A DNA stretch of 64,000 nucleotides. Origin: Mesorhizobium sp. L-8-3 (GTDB lineage: Bacteria; Pseudomonadota; Alphaproteobacteria; Rhizobiales; Rhizobiaceae). Shown in pieces: positions 51,338 through 60,877 of this stretch. The position numbers and the translations under genes are program-made. A model generated the notes under the pieces. The model was not told the DNA's origin. It was given only the letters and a program-made list of their open reading frames with translations, and ran no database searches. Positions within the stretch are counted from its first letter, which is position 1; every line of letters starts with the position of its first letter. The stretch covers positions 5,457,501 through 5,521,500 of the forward strand of contig NZ_AP023262.1 of assembly GCF_016756615.1 (NCBI RefSeq), written 5' to 3'.

Positions 51338-52081
51338 TCAATTCCCTGGCAACGGGCCGAAACGGATACGGAAACGACGGTTTTCGCGCCCCTTTTTCTC
51401 GATCTTGCCGATATGGATGGCGCCGACCTCGCCCGTCGCCGCGACATGGGTACCGCCGCAGGGCTGGCTGTCGACGACAGCGTCATCACCGATGCACACA
51501 AGCCTGATGCGGCCCGTTCCCGAGGGCGGGCGCACATTCTTCGACTTGACCAGGCCGGGATTGGCCGCCAGTTCGTCGTCGGTGATCCAGCGGGTGAACA
51601 CCGGATGGTTCGCCGCCACCAGTTCCATGAGCCGCTCCGTGACGTCCTCCTTGGCGTAGCTGGAATCCGGAATGTCGAAATCGATACGGGAATCGTCCTC
51701 CGCGACCGACGCTCCCGTGATCGGATACGGGCACACGACGGTCAGGAGGTGGCAGGCCGTGTGCATCCGCATCAGCCGCAGCCGCCGCTCCCAGTCGATG
51801 GCCAGCGACAGCGTCTCGCCCGGCTCGGGCATCGGCTGCTCCGGCGCGGGCACATGGATGATTTCGTCCTTCGTCTCGCCCGAAATCGTGGCAGCGACCG
51901 CGATGCGGCTCCCGTCCGAACGGATCAGAAACCCTGTATCCCCCGGCTGCCCGCCCGACGTGGCGTAGAAGATCGTGCGGTCGAGGATGATGCCGCCGCG
52001 CTCGTTGACCGCCGCGACCTGGCCTTCGCCAAGCTTCAGATAGGCGTCTTCGCGAAAGAGGGCATTGGTGACGAAAGCCAT
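51338..52081 (-). CDS. Alanyl-tRNA editing protein (AlaX type)
   Basis: This 247-residue protein is a stand-alone editing domain related to the AlaRS editing domain and C-Ala region. It begins MAFVTNALFREDAYLKLGEG and has DRTIFYATSGGQPGDTG, the zinc ligands HTACH (HxxxH) and CGGTH (CxxxH), as in AlaX hydrolases that remove serine or glycine wrongly attached to tRNA-Ala. The start overlaps the cysK stop by one base (TGATG). Why it is coupled to a cysteine synthase is not obvious; the same pair is seen as a frequent pattern in alphaproteobacteria, which is recollection only. Confidence 0.9.
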   Translation of the reverse strand: MAFVTNALFREDAYLKLGEGQVAAVNERGGIILDRTIFYATSGGQPGDTGFLIRSDGSRIAVAATISGETKDEIIHVPAPEQPMPEPGETLSLAIDWERRLRLMRMHTACHLLTVVCPYPITGASVAEDDSRIDFDIPDSSYAKEDVTERLMELVAANHPVFTRWITDDELAANPGLVKSKNVRPPSGTGRIRLVCIGDDAVVDSQPCGGTHVAATGEVGAIHIGKIEKKGRENRRFRIRFGPLPGN

Positions 52082-53115
52082 CAGGCGCCCCCCTCGAAGG
52101 GCACCGAAATGTCCGGGGTCGTTTCCAGCCATTCCGGTGCGGGCAGGTTCTTGCCGCGCAGGAAGGTCGGGTTGAAGAGCTTCGACTGGTAGCGCGTGCC
52201 GAAGTCGGCGAGGATGGTCACGATCGTGTGGCCTGGGCCAAGTTCCCTGGCCAGGCGGATCGCGCCGGCAATATTGATGCCGGTCGAACCGCCCACGCAC
52301 ATGCCTTCTTCCTGAATCAGGTCGAAGATGATCGGCAGCGCCTCCTCGTCGGGAACCTGCCAGGAGAAGTCCGGCGTGAAGCCTTCGAGATTGGCGGTGA
52401 TGCGACCCTGCCCGATGCCCTCTGTGATGGAACTGCCTTCGGCCTTGAGCAGCCCTTCGGTGTAGAAGCTGTGCAGGGCAGCGCCGAGCGGGTCGGCCAG
52501 CGCGATCTTCACCCCATTGCTCTTCTCCTTCAGACCGATGGAGACGCCGGCCAGCGTGCCGCCGGTCCCGACGGCCGAGACGAAGCCGTCGACCTTTCCG
52601 CCAGTCTGGTCCCAGATCTCCTGCGCCGTCGTCCTGACATGACCGTCACGATTGGCGACGTTGTCGAACTGGTTGGCCCAGATCGCCCCATTGGGATCGG
52701 TGCGAGCCAATTGCTCCGCAAGCCGGCCCGATATCTTCACATAGTTGTCGGGGTTCTTGTAGGGCACGGCCGGCACCTCGATGAGTTCCGCGCCGAGCAG
52801 CCGCAACGCGTCCTTCTTTTCCTGGCTCTGGGTGTCGGGGATGACGATGACGGTGCGGTAGCCAAGCGCCTTGGCGACGACCGTGAGGCCGATGCCGGTG
52901 TTGCCGGCCGTGCCCTCGACGATCACCCCGCCGGGCCTGAGCAGCCCGCGCTCTTCCGCGTCCCGGATGATGAAGAGGCCGGCGCGGTCTTTCACCGACT
53001 GACCCGGATTCATGAATTCGGCCTTGCCCAATATCTCGCAGCCGGTCTCCTCCGAAGCCCGCCTCAGGCGGATCAGCGGCGTATTGCCGATGGCGTCGAT
53101 CACGGACCGGTACAT
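52081..53115 (-). CDS. cysK: Cysteine synthase A (O-acetylserine sulfhydrylase)
   Basis: This 344-residue PLP enzyme has the Schiff-base Lys42 in PGQSVKDRAG, the substrate loop EGTAGNTGIGL, the PLP-phosphate loop VGTGGTLAGVS and the C-terminal ADFGTRYQSKLFN. It makes cysteine from O-acetylserine and sulfide. AAGGAATCCCC precedes the ATG. It leads the leftward operon with alaX, sseA, GNAT and DUF1203. At 344 residues it is longer than E. coli CysK (323), as is common in alphaproteobacteria. A related cystathionine synthase function cannot be excluded by eye. Confidence 0.92.
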   Translation of the reverse strand: MYRSVIDAIGNTPLIRLRRASEETGCEILGKAEFMNPGQSVKDRAGLFIIRDAEERGLLRPGGVIVEGTAGNTGIGLTVVAKALGYRTVIVIPDTQSQEKKDALRLLGAELIEVPAVPYKNPDNYVKISGRLAEQLARTDPNGAIWANQFDNVANRDGHVRTTAQEIWDQTGGKVDGFVSAVGTGGTLAGVSIGLKEKSNGVKIALADPLGAALHSFYTEGLLKAEGSSITEGIGQGRITANLEGFTPDFSWQVPDEEALPIIFDLIQEEGMCVGGSTGINIAGAIRLARELGPGHTIVTILADFGTRYQSKLFNPTFLRGKNLPAPEWLETTPDISVPFEGGA

Positions 53116-53375
53116 GGGGATTCCTTTGCTCGTCTCGCGGAGCGACCCTAGAAACCGGCGACGCCGCTTTCAAGGTGAGAATTTGCGCCAAGCAAGCGGA
53201 AATCGAATGCCAATTTCACGGCGCACCGAAAAAGAGGCCGCCGGGAGTTGCTTTGCAGGGGCCAGCCTGTCTAATTCCGCCGCTCCCGCGTCGCCGCTTC
53301 GACCGGCGAGGGAAGAGATTTGCGGCACCGGCGCAGCCGTTGTAGCTTCGCCCGAAAAGACAACTGGATGGGGAA

Positions 53376-54194
53376 ATGGCGCTCTATCGGGCGAAACCCA
53401 AGGACGGCATTGCCTGGGTTACCGGCGCCAGCACCGGCATAGGACGTGCGCTGGCCCTCGACCTGGCGCGGGAGGGTTATCAGGTCGCAGTGACCGCCCG
53501 GACCGAAGAGAAGCTCGTATCGCTGTCCGAGGAGGCGGAAGGCCTGCCGGGCAGGATCATCCCGTTTCCGGGCGACGTGGCCGACGAGAAGGCCATGGCC
53601 GGGATCGTCGATGCGATCGAGACCAGTGCCGGGCCGATCGTCCTGGCCGTCTTCAACGCGGGAAAATACTTCCAGACACGCGGCGAACGGCTCAATGCCG
53701 AGAATTTCGTCAGGACCTACGAGATCAACCTGTTCGGCGTGATCAACGGCATCGTGCCGACGGTGGAGCGGATGCGCGAGCGCGGTCACGGGCACGTTGC
53801 GATCGTCGCCTCCGTTTCAGGCTATTTCGGCTGGCCTTCGACGGCCGCGTACGGCGCCTCGAAGGCAGCGCTCAACAACATGGCCGAATCCCTGAAATAT
53901 GATCTCGACAAGATGAACATCCGCATCCAGGTCATCAATCCCGGCTTCATCGACACCCCGCTGACCGAAAAGAACGCCTTTCCGATGCCTGCCCTCATGA
54001 AGGTCGACGACGCTGCCAGGCGTATGCTGAAGGGGCTCAAATCCGGCGGCTTCGAAGTCACGTTTCCTCACCGATTCACCTGGTTTCTCAAGCTATTGCG
54101 CGTCTGTCCTCAACCTTTGCGTTTCTGGTTCGTCAACAAGGCGACGGGGTGGGGCAGACGGCCGGTTCCGGCGGGCAGGAAGCCGAGAAACTGA
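53376..54194 (+). CDS. SDR-family NAD(P)-dependent oxidoreductase
   Basis: This 272-residue protein has the classical SDR motifs TGASTGIG (about 17-24), NAG (94-96) and the catalytic Ser/Tyr/Lys set with YGASKAA (about 161-167). The C-terminal tail (FKLLRVCPQPLRFWFVNKAT-like, rich in basic and aromatic residues) is longer than usual and may touch the membrane. Substrate is not predictable. A GGGGAA site precedes the ATG. It is followed on the same strand by an alpha/beta hydrolase 51 bases away. It is separated from cysK, which is divergent, by 260 bases with no gene. Confidence 0.88.
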   Translation: MALYRAKPKDGIAWVTGASTGIGRALALDLAREGYQVAVTARTEEKLVSLSEEAEGLPGRIIPFPGDVADEKAMAGIVDAIETSAGPIVLAVFNAGKYFQTRGERLNAENFVRTYEINLFGVINGIVPTVERMRERGHGHVAIVASVSGYFGWPSTAAYGASKAALNNMAESLKYDLDKMNIRIQVINPGFIDTPLTEKNAFPMPALMKVDDAARRMLKGLKSGGFEVTFPHRFTWFLKLLRVCPQPLRFWFVNKATGWGRRPVPAGRKPRN

Positions 54195-54245
54195 TCGTCC
54201 GCCCCGGCCGAGTGATGGCTTGCACCGATGTTTTCGAGGTCTTTG

Positions 54246-55220
54246 ATGGGGCGACGCATCTTGGGTTGGCTCTTTGTCGTCATTGCCGCGCTGACAGTCG
54301 CCTTCCTCCTCGGGCCGCGGGTGGCGCTCGACACGACTGTCAGGTTCGACCCGGCCGCGATCGGCGACGATCCGCAAGCCTATCTCGACGGGAAGGAAGA
54401 CGCGGTACCCGCCATCCGCCCCGGGCTCGAGAAAGAAATCGTCTGGGCGAATCCGCTGATCCGCGCCAGGACCCCGATTTCGATCGTCTACATCCACGGC
54501 TTCTCGGCGTCGAAGGGCGAACTCCGCCCCCTGCCCGACGAAGTCGCCGACGCGCTCGACGCCAATCTTTTCCTTGCGCGTCTGACCGGTCACGGCCAGG
54601 ACGGCCCGGCGATGACGAGCGGCACGGTCAATGCCTGGATCAACGACTATGCAGAGGCGATCGCAATCGGCCGTGCGATAGGCGACAAGGTCGTCGTCAT
54701 CGCCACTTCGACCGGCGCATCGCTCGCCACCTGGGCCGCGACCCGGCCGGAGCTTTCGCGCGATGTCGCCACCATGGTCCTCGTCTCTCCCAATTTCGGG
54801 GTCCGCGCTACGGGATCGCAGATGCTGACCTGGCCCTGGGGCAAGCAGATCGCCGAAGCCCTCATCGGCAAGGAGCGCTCGTTCGCGCCGCTCAATCCAT
54901 TGCATGAGAAACTCTGGACCACGCGCTATCCGACCATGGCGCTGCTGCCCATGGCCGCGCTGGTGGACCTCGCGCGCAATGCACCCGTCGAGACGATCGG
55001 AATTCCCGCGCTTTTCATATTCAGCGACGACGACAAGGTCGTGAGGCAGGACCTGACGCGCGAGATCGCGGCGCGCTGGGGTGCGCGCCACGAACTGGTC
55101 CCGGTGGAGCGCAGCGGCGACCCGGCGAACCATGTGATCGCCGGCGACGCCCTGTCCCCGGCGACGACCCAGGCGCTCGCCGACAGGGCTTCCGCCTGGA
55201 TCGACGCGGTCGTGCGCTGA
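54246..55220 (+). CDS. Alpha/beta hydrolase with N-terminal membrane anchor
   Basis: This 324-residue protein has one N-terminal hydrophobic helix (ILGWLFVVIAALTVAFLLGP, about 4-23) and an alpha/beta-hydrolase domain: YIHGFSASKGE (oxyanion HGF), then TSTGASLATWAA around the nucleophile (S-x-x-x-S region; a G-x-S-x-G variant reading STGAS), and the late acid/His region SDDDKVV and NHVIAGD. The ATG at 54246 follows GAGG; another at 54228 is possible. It is probably anchored in the inner membrane facing outward. Substrate is unknown. Confidence 0.82.
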   Translation: MGRRILGWLFVVIAALTVAFLLGPRVALDTTVRFDPAAIGDDPQAYLDGKEDAVPAIRPGLEKEIVWANPLIRARTPISIVYIHGFSASKGELRPLPDEVADALDANLFLARLTGHGQDGPAMTSGTVNAWINDYAEAIAIGRAIGDKVVVIATSTGASLATWAATRPELSRDVATMVLVSPNFGVRATGSQMLTWPWGKQIAEALIGKERSFAPLNPLHEKLWTTRYPTMALLPMAALVDLARNAPVETIGIPALFIFSDDDKVVRQDLTREIAARWGARHELVPVERSGDPANHVIAGDALSPATTQALADRASAWIDAVVR

Positions 55221-55270
55221 CGCGGAAATCGGTCAGGGAACCGGGATCGCGCGGCGCGACACGGCGCCAT

Positions 55271-56467
55271 CTACGGGATGCGATGCGGGGGCGCGTCCTT
55301 GGCGAAGAGATAGATCAGGAGCGATATGCCGAGCGTCGCAGCGTAGAAGCCGAACAGCGCGGCGTAGGCGGCGGCCGGCTCTCCGGGCACGACGCTTGCC
55401 GTGACCACGCCGCCGGTCGCGAACTGCATGATGCCGACGCCGCCGATGGCGAAGAAGTTCATCAGCGTGACGCCACGACCGATGAGATGGGCGGGCACGA
55501 AGGCGCGGGCATGCGCCATCAGCAGGCCGTAGGCGCTGCCGAAGAGGCCGATCACGACGAACGCCGCCGTGGCCACGGGGATGCCGATGACGGGCTGCAG
55601 CGCGAGCGACACGAGGGCGGCCAGGCCCACGGCGTTGCCGACGGCCGCCACCCATTTGCGGGTCTTGAAGATCGTGTCGAGCGGACCGTAGAGGAACGAG
55701 CCGGCCACCATCGCGAAGGCCATGAACAGCGTGACATTGCCGATGGTCAGGGCATCAGCGCCATGGACGTCGGTCAGATAGGGGCCGGCCCAAAGCCCTC
55801 TTATGCCGCTCGGCGGCGCGTAGTTGATCGCCGTCAGCGGGATGATCGGCCACAGTGCCCTGATGCGAAGAAGGTCGAGATAGCCCCCGAAGCCGAAGCC
55901 GGCGGGCTTTTCCGCCGCCCGTTCGGGGTCACGCACCACGAGCGCGATGGCCGCTGCTGCCGACAGCGTGAGCAGGCCGAGCGCGGTCATCACCGGGCGC
56001 CAGCCGAAGGCCTCAGCCGCATTGGCGAGCGGCGCAGCGCCGATCACGTTGCCGGCCGTGCCGAAAGCGACCATCCAGGAGGAGAGCACGGCGAAACGAG
56101 CCGCCGAAAAGGTCTTGGCGAAGATGAACAGCGACGCCATCAGAACAGGCGCGCAGCCGACGCCGATCAGCGCCATGGCGACGATCACCATCCAGGGCGA
56201 CGAGGCGGCCGCGAACAGGAACGCCCCGCCGCCTGCACCGAGCGCGACGAACAGCCCCGTGGTCCGTTTCGGGCCGAAGCGGTCGAGACAGACGCCGACC
56301 CCGAACTGCGCCAGGGCGAAAGCGATGAACCAGGCCCCCGACGCGAAGGACAGTTGCGCCTTGGTCATGCCCAGGTCGGCGCCGAGCGCCGGCGTCAGCA
56401 CGGCCAGGAACGAACGGTAGAATTGCGACAGCACGTAGCCGACGGCAAGAGCGACGATGCCTGCCAT
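55271..56467 (-). CDS. MFS transporter
   Basis: This 398-residue protein has about 12 hydrophobic helices and the MFS loop 2-3 motif GVCLDRFGPKRTTGLFVALG (about 60-79). No substrate-specific signature is seen; the closest impression is of the small nitrate/cyanate-like or drug-exporter groups. The ATG at 56467 follows GGGAGGGG; a start five codons upstream lacks this. It is convergent with the hydrolase gene and lies downstream of the helicase gene, from which it is separated by a strong terminator at 56674-56704, so it has its own promoter. Confidence 0.9.
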   Translation of the reverse strand: MAGIVALAVGYVLSQFYRSFLAVLTPALGADLGMTKAQLSFASGAWFIAFALAQFGVGVCLDRFGPKRTTGLFVALGAGGGAFLFAAASSPWMVIVAMALIGVGCAPVLMASLFIFAKTFSAARFAVLSSWMVAFGTAGNVIGAAPLANAAEAFGWRPVMTALGLLTLSAAAAIALVVRDPERAAEKPAGFGFGGYLDLLRIRALWPIIPLTAINYAPPSGIRGLWAGPYLTDVHGADALTIGNVTLFMAFAMVAGSFLYGPLDTIFKTRKWVAAVGNAVGLAALVSLALQPVIGIPVATAAFVVIGLFGSAYGLLMAHARAFVPAHLIGRGVTLMNFFAIGGVGIMQFATGGVVTASVVPGEPAAAYAALFGFYAATLGISLLIYLFAKDAPPHRIP

Positions 56468-56673
56468 ATCCCCTCCCGTCATGCAGAGCGATCGAACGGT
56501 ATCTTCCCTCCGGACGCTCCTGCTTCACCCCTATCGCCACGCAGGCCGCAGGCGCAATCGTCCGGGTCCTGCCATTCCCCAGAAATCGGCCTGGACGTTC
56601 GCCCTGGACAGGGGAAGCGCGCCGCGACCGTTTGCGCCGCTGCATAGGCAGCGGTTTCCGCTGGCGTTCGAAC

Positions 56674-56704
56674 AAAAAGCCGGCCCCGCAACTGCAGGGC
56701 CGGC
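56674..56704 (-). terminator. Rho-independent terminator of the helicase gene
   Basis: On the minus strand the 8-base arms GCCGGCCC and GGGCCGGC (positions 56704-56697 and 56686-56679) with a 10-base loop are followed by TTTTT (56678-56674). It lies 17 bases beyond the helicase stop. Confidence 0.88.
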
Positions 56705-56721
56705 GGAAGTCGCAGGCTGCG

Positions 56722-58155
56722 TCAGGCCGCCTTGGCCGCGGGGCGTTTGCCGCCGAAACGGCGGCGCTTCGCGCGGAAGGGTTTGCGCTCGCCGGCCTTG
56801 TGCTCGCCCGGCTTGCCGGGGAACGGCTTGCCCTGGCCCGGCTTGCCGCCGTCGCGGCGACGCTGGTCCGGGCGCTGAGCGCGGCCCTCGCCACGGCCGC
56901 CCTGATCGTTGTCGGGCTTCAGGGCCGCCATGTCGCGGACACGCGGCTCGGGCCGCGGATCGGGCTCGCCCGTATGGTCGCGCGCGACCGGCAGCCGCAT
57001 GCGGATGATCCGCTCGACGGCACGCAGCTTGCTCGCCTCGGCCGGATCGCACAGCGTGATGGCGACGCCGTCGGCGCCGTTACGGCCGGTGCGGCCGATG
57101 CGGTGCACATAGCTTTCGGCCTCATCGGGCAGGTCGAAATTGACGACGTGGCTGATGCCGGGAACGTCGATGCCGCGGGCGGCGATATCGGTCGCCACCA
57201 GGATGCGGACGGAGCCGTCGCGGAAGCCGTTCAGCGCCTTCTGCCTGGCGTTCTGCGACTTGTTGCCGTGGATCACCGCGGCCTCGAAACCGTCGCGCTC
57301 GAGGTCGCGCGTCACCCTGTCGGCGCCGTGCTTGGTGCGGGCGAAGACGATCACCGAACGCATCCCGGGATCTGCCAGCATGGTCGAGAGAACCTGCCGC
57401 TTCTGCCGGGTGCGCGCCATCACCACGCTCTGGTGGATTTCGGCGGCCGTCGTGCCTTGCGGCGCAACTTCGACCCGCGCCGGATTGCGCAGCAGCCCCT
57501 GCGCGAGCTGCTCGATCTCGGGCGGCATCGTCGCGGAGAAGAGAGCCGTCTGCCGGGCCGGATGCGTGGCCTTGGCGAGGCGTCTGACATCGTTGATGAA
57601 GCCCATGTCGAGCATGCGGTCGGCTTCGTCGAGCACCAGCCAGGTTGTCTCCGACAGGATCACGTCGCCTTCGCGGACGAGGTCCGTGAGCCGGCCGGGC
57701 GTGGCGATCAGCACGTCGACGCCAGGCGCGAGCTTCTTGACCTGGCTGAAGCGGGAGACCCCTCCAAGGACCAGCGCGGTCGAGATATGCGCCCCCTTGG
57801 AGAGCAGCCGGAAGGTCTCCTCGATCTGCACGGCCAGTTCGCGTGTGGGCACCAGGATCAGGGCGCGCGCCGTCTTCGGGCGCCGCCTGGTGCCGAGCGC
57901 GATGATCTTCGACAGGATCGGCAGCGCGAAAGCCGCGGTCTTGCCGGAGCCGGTCTGGGCGACACCCAATATGTCCCGGCCCTCAAGCTGCGCCGGGATC
58001 GACTGCGCCTGGATCGGCTTGGGATCGGTGAAGCCGGCATTGGTGGCGGCCTTCAACAGCGCGCCGGAAATTCCAAGTCGTGCGAAGCCTTCGAGCTCCG
58101 CCGGATTTTCGTTGTTCAATTTCTTCTTCTTTCGGGCGGCCAACAAGGGCCGCAC
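56722..58155 (-). CDS. rhlE: DEAD-box ATP-dependent RNA helicase (RhlE-like)
   Basis: This protein of about 477 residues has all DEAD-box motifs: Q-motif FTDPKPIQAQSIP, motif I AQTGSGKT, PTRELAVQ, TPGRL, motif II VLDEADRMLDMGF, motif III SAT, and the motif VI HRIGRTGR. The C-terminal 90 residues are rich in Arg, Lys, Gly and Pro (GKPFPGKPGEHKAGERKPFR), an RNA-binding tail of RhlE proteins. It unwinds structured RNA in ribosome assembly or decay, often in the cold. The start is uncertain: GTG at 58155, or a TTG after the KKKK run near LNNENPAELE. Confidence 0.92.
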   Translation of the reverse strand: MRPLLAARKKKKLNNENPAELEGFARLGISGALLKAATNAGFTDPKPIQAQSIPAQLEGRDILGVAQTGSGKTAAFALPILSKIIALGTRRRPKTARALILVPTRELAVQIEETFRLLSKGAHISTALVLGGVSRFSQVKKLAPGVDVLIATPGRLTDLVREGDVILSETTWLVLDEADRMLDMGFINDVRRLAKATHPARQTALFSATMPPEIEQLAQGLLRNPARVEVAPQGTTAAEIHQSVVMARTRQKRQVLSTMLADPGMRSVIVFARTKHGADRVTRDLERDGFEAAVIHGNKSQNARQKALNGFRDGSVRILVATDIAARGIDVPGISHVVNFDLPDEAESYVHRIGRTGRNGADGVAITLCDPAEASKLRAVERIIRMRLPVARDHTGEPDPRPEPRVRDMAALKPDNDQGGRGEGRAQRPDQRRRDGGKPGQGKPFPGKPGEHKAGERKPFRAKRRRFGGKRPAAKAA

Positions 58156-58811
58156 TGCATATCGCGGCAGGGCGCAACCTGCCGGCGGTGTATTTTACGG
58201 GAACGACAAGGCGGCGGGGAAAACCCGCTCGGCTGCGCTGTCGCGTCCACGGGCATCATGCCCGCGGCACACCCTTCACTTTCCGGGAATGGAAAGGGGA
58301 AGGAAGACGCAACCAGTCCCGACGGTCGGGAAAGCCGGATATCCGGCCCAAGCGCCTATGGCGGCCATATGGGCGAGTTCGATCGAAAAGGCAAATGAAT
58401 TCGCCGCGGCACGGCAGGCGGCATCCGGCCGCAGGGGCCACCCAACCATGCACGCATATGTTGCGCGCCGCGCCGGCGGTCCTGTAAAGTACAGGAAATT
58501 AGCAGGACGGGCCTGTAATTTCGGCATGCCGTCGAAGGCGGGTGACGGGGCAGCCTTTGCGCCGCCTCCGCCAGCCCGCCGACATCCCGCGAAGGATCGG
58601 AGTGGACCGCCTGCCGGGACGGCTCGCCCCTTTGTGCGGATATGTGCATCCACCGGCGGCACGCCCCGGAGCCGGCGGACGCAGTTCGTCACGTTGAAAG
58701 CAGGCGTCAAAAATTCACGGTGGCGGCGCTGATGTCAACGGTGGTCATCAAGGATTGATCGGCGCTGCCTGCCGGCGAGAGCCTGGTGGAGCCAGGAAGC
58801 CGGGCCTGCCC
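58156..58811. other. Intergenic region, no supported gene
   Basis: This 656-base region is upstream of the helicase gene and downstream of the DUF1697 gene. Many overlapping short frames exist on both strands, but none has a ribosome site plus a recognisable family, and the longest ones are Arg/Pro/Ala-rich as antisense frames in G+C-rich DNA usually are. A short palindrome CCTGTAAAGTACAGG lies at 58481-58495. An untranslated leader or small RNA for the helicase is possible but not shown. Confidence 0.5.
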
Positions 58812-59357
58812 TCACGCGGCCTTCCCGGCCATCTCCAGCAAGGTCAGGACGGTGCGCCAGTTGCGAGCTGTCAAAGGCACGTCGAGCACCCTGTCCATCG
58901 CTGCCGCCAGCTTCGATGTGCCGATGCCATCGGGCGCAAAGAGATAGAGAACGCCCTCCCCGACGACGAAGCGCTCGCTCGGCGTCGCCAGTTCACGCAG
59001 ACGCTCGACCGCCCCGGCTGCGGGCGCTTCATCGAGCAGGACAGCATGCAGACGCTTCGGATCGTCGGCGCCTTGCGGGAACGGATTGTCCGCAACGATC
59101 CGGCCCCAGGCGTCCGCGCTGCGGATGGTCACGCGCGATGAAAAGCCGAAGGTCTCGGCGAACACCTTCTCGATGATCGCCGCGACTTCCGCGGCCGGCC
59201 TGACCGACGTCAGCACCACATTGCCGCTCTGGATGTAGGTCGCGACCTTGCCGAAGCCAGCCTCGCCAAGCACTTTCCGCAAGGTCTCCATCCTGGCGAC
59301 CTTGTTGCCGCCGACATTGACGCCGCGGAACAGTACGATGAAGGCGGTGTCGCTCAT
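58812..59357 (-). CDS. DUF1697 family protein
   Basis: This 181-residue protein begins with FIVLFRGVNVGGNKVARMET, the hallmark of DUF1697, followed by VATYIQSGNVVLTS and ADNPFPQGADDPKRLHAVLL. The family is widespread in bacteria but has no proven role. The start overlaps the ilvA stop (ATGA, 59354-59357), so it is translated with ilvA; an open frame running on to 60791 is the antisense-like shadow of ilvA and is rejected. It ends the operon. Coupling to a threonine dehydratase may be incidental. Confidence 0.9.
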   Translation of the reverse strand: MSDTAFIVLFRGVNVGGNKVARMETLRKVLGEAGFGKVATYIQSGNVVLTSVRPAAEVAAIIEKVFAETFGFSSRVTIRSADAWGRIVADNPFPQGADDPKRLHAVLLDEAPAAGAVERLRELATPSERFVVGEGVLYLFAPDGIGTSKLAAAMDRVLDVPLTARNWRTVLTLLEMAGKAA

Positions 59358-60610
59358 ATCACCAGTCCCGCGATCGTCTCGTTGTCGGTAATATCCTGAT
59401 AAGCCCAGCCGGATTCGTGGAAGCGCCTGGCGAGAATGTCGAAGTTTTTCCGATCCCTGGTCTCGATGCCGATCAGGACCGAGCCGAAATTGCGGGCCGA
59501 CTTCTTCAGATATTCGAAGCGGGTGATGTCGTCGTCGGGACCGAGCAGGCCGAGGAAGTCGCGCAGGGCGCCCGGCCGTTGCGGGAAGCGGAAGACGAAG
59601 TATTTCTTCAGCCCCTCGAAGCGCAGCGCCCGCTCCTTGACGTCGGGCAGCCGCTCGAAGTCGAAATTGCCGCCCGACACGACCAGCACTATCGACTTGC
59701 CCTTGATCTCCTTGCGCGGAAAATCCTTGAGCGCGTCGATCGCCAGCGCGCCCGCGGGCTCCAGCACGACGCCCTCGACATTCAGCATCTCGATCATCGT
59801 GGCGCAGAGCCGGTTTTCCGGGATGAGCCGGACGGCATCGGCCGGATAGTCCTTGAGATGGCGGAACGGCTCGCGGCCGATCTCGGCCACCGCCGCGCCG
59901 TCGACGAAATTGTCGACCTTGGCGAGTTTCACGCGCTTGCCGCCGGCGAGACTCTCCTTGAGGCTGGGTGATCCCGCCGGCTCGGCGAAGACGAAGCGCG
60001 GCCGCCGGCCGAGCTCGCCGAAGCAGCGCGTCACGCCGGCGGCCAGCCCGCCGCCGCCGACGGGCAGCACCATGATGTCGGGGGCCTTGCCGTCGGGCAT
60101 CTGGGCGGCGACCTCCCAGCCGACGGTCGCCTGGCCTTCTATGATGTGCCTGTGGTCGAATGGGGGCACCATGTGGCCGCCGCCCTCCTCCGCGAAGGCG
60201 AGCGCGGCATGGTAGCAATCGTCGAAATAGTCTCCGATCAGCCTGATCTCGACGAATTCGCCGCCGAACAGCCGCGTCTTGTCGATCTTCTGCTGCGGTG
60301 TCGTCACCGGCATGAAGACCACGCCCTTCTTGCCGAAATGACGGCAAACATAGGCGAAACCCTGGGCGTGGTTGCCGGCCGACGCACAGACGAAGAGATC
60401 GGATTTTGCGCCGGCGCCGAGCGCCTTGCGGAAGAAATTGAAGGCGCCGCGGATCTTGTAGGAACGGACCGGCGAAAGATCCTCGCGCTTCAGGAGGATG
60501 CGCGCCCCTGTCTTGCGCGACAGATAGTCGTTTTCCTGTAGCGGCGTTTCCGGGAACAGGGCGCGCAGCGCCTCGGCCGCCTGTGCCACCTGCTCGTTGA
60601 AACCAGTCAT
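59354..60610 (-). CDS. ilvA: Threonine dehydratase (single ACT-like regulatory domain)
   Basis: This 418-residue PLP enzyme deaminates threonine to 2-oxobutanoate, the first step to isoleucine. The Schiff-base Lys is Lys52 in RSYKIRGAFN, the phosphate loop VLPVGGGGLAAGV is near residue 185, and the ASAGNHAQGFA loop is near 80. The C-terminal 90 residues (KKYFVFRFPQRPGALRDFLG, then LIGIETRDRKNFDIL) form one ACT-like domain, the short form, compared with 514 residues and two domains in E. coli. It is likely feedback-controlled. A leading ribosome site is weak (AGGATGG). Confidence 0.94.
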   Translation of the reverse strand: MTGFNEQVAQAAEALRALFPETPLQENDYLSRKTGARILLKREDLSPVRSYKIRGAFNFFRKALGAGAKSDLFVCASAGNHAQGFAYVCRHFGKKGVVFMPVTTPQQKIDKTRLFGGEFVEIRLIGDYFDDCYHAALAFAEEGGGHMVPPFDHRHIIEGQATVGWEVAAQMPDGKAPDIMVLPVGGGGLAAGVTRCFGELGRRPRFVFAEPAGSPSLKESLAGGKRVKLAKVDNFVDGAAVAEIGREPFRHLKDYPADAVRLIPENRLCATMIEMLNVEGVVLEPAGALAIDALKDFPRKEIKGKSIVLVVSGGNFDFERLPDVKERALRFEGLKKYFVFRFPQRPGALRDFLGLLGPDDDITRFEYLKKSARNFGSVLIGIETRDRKNFDILARRFHESGWAYQDITDNETIAGLVI

Positions 60611-60877
60611 GCCGTTCCATCCTGCCGGGGATAACCACCCCGTACCGCTGCCCTTGCTTTGCGCTATGGCATATTCGCCTGTATGAAGCCATCACCTGCC
60701 GCGAAAGCGCAGCGCCTCCCCGGGGCCTGATATCGAGATATCGCGAATTTCGGAATCGGGACGCCAGACGGGATTGCGTGGCTTCGCCCACGCTTCACCT
60801 GCCTGGTTTCTTCTTCTTGCCGCAGGTTTTTCCGGAAGACCGTCGGGCACTTTTCCGAAACCTGCCCTGGGGGATTC

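Noticed and set aside
59358..60791. Upstream extension of the DUF1697 frame across ilvA
   Set aside because: The extension is an out-of-frame copy of ilvA with no similarity to known proteins; DUF1697 begins at 59357 with its hallmark motif.
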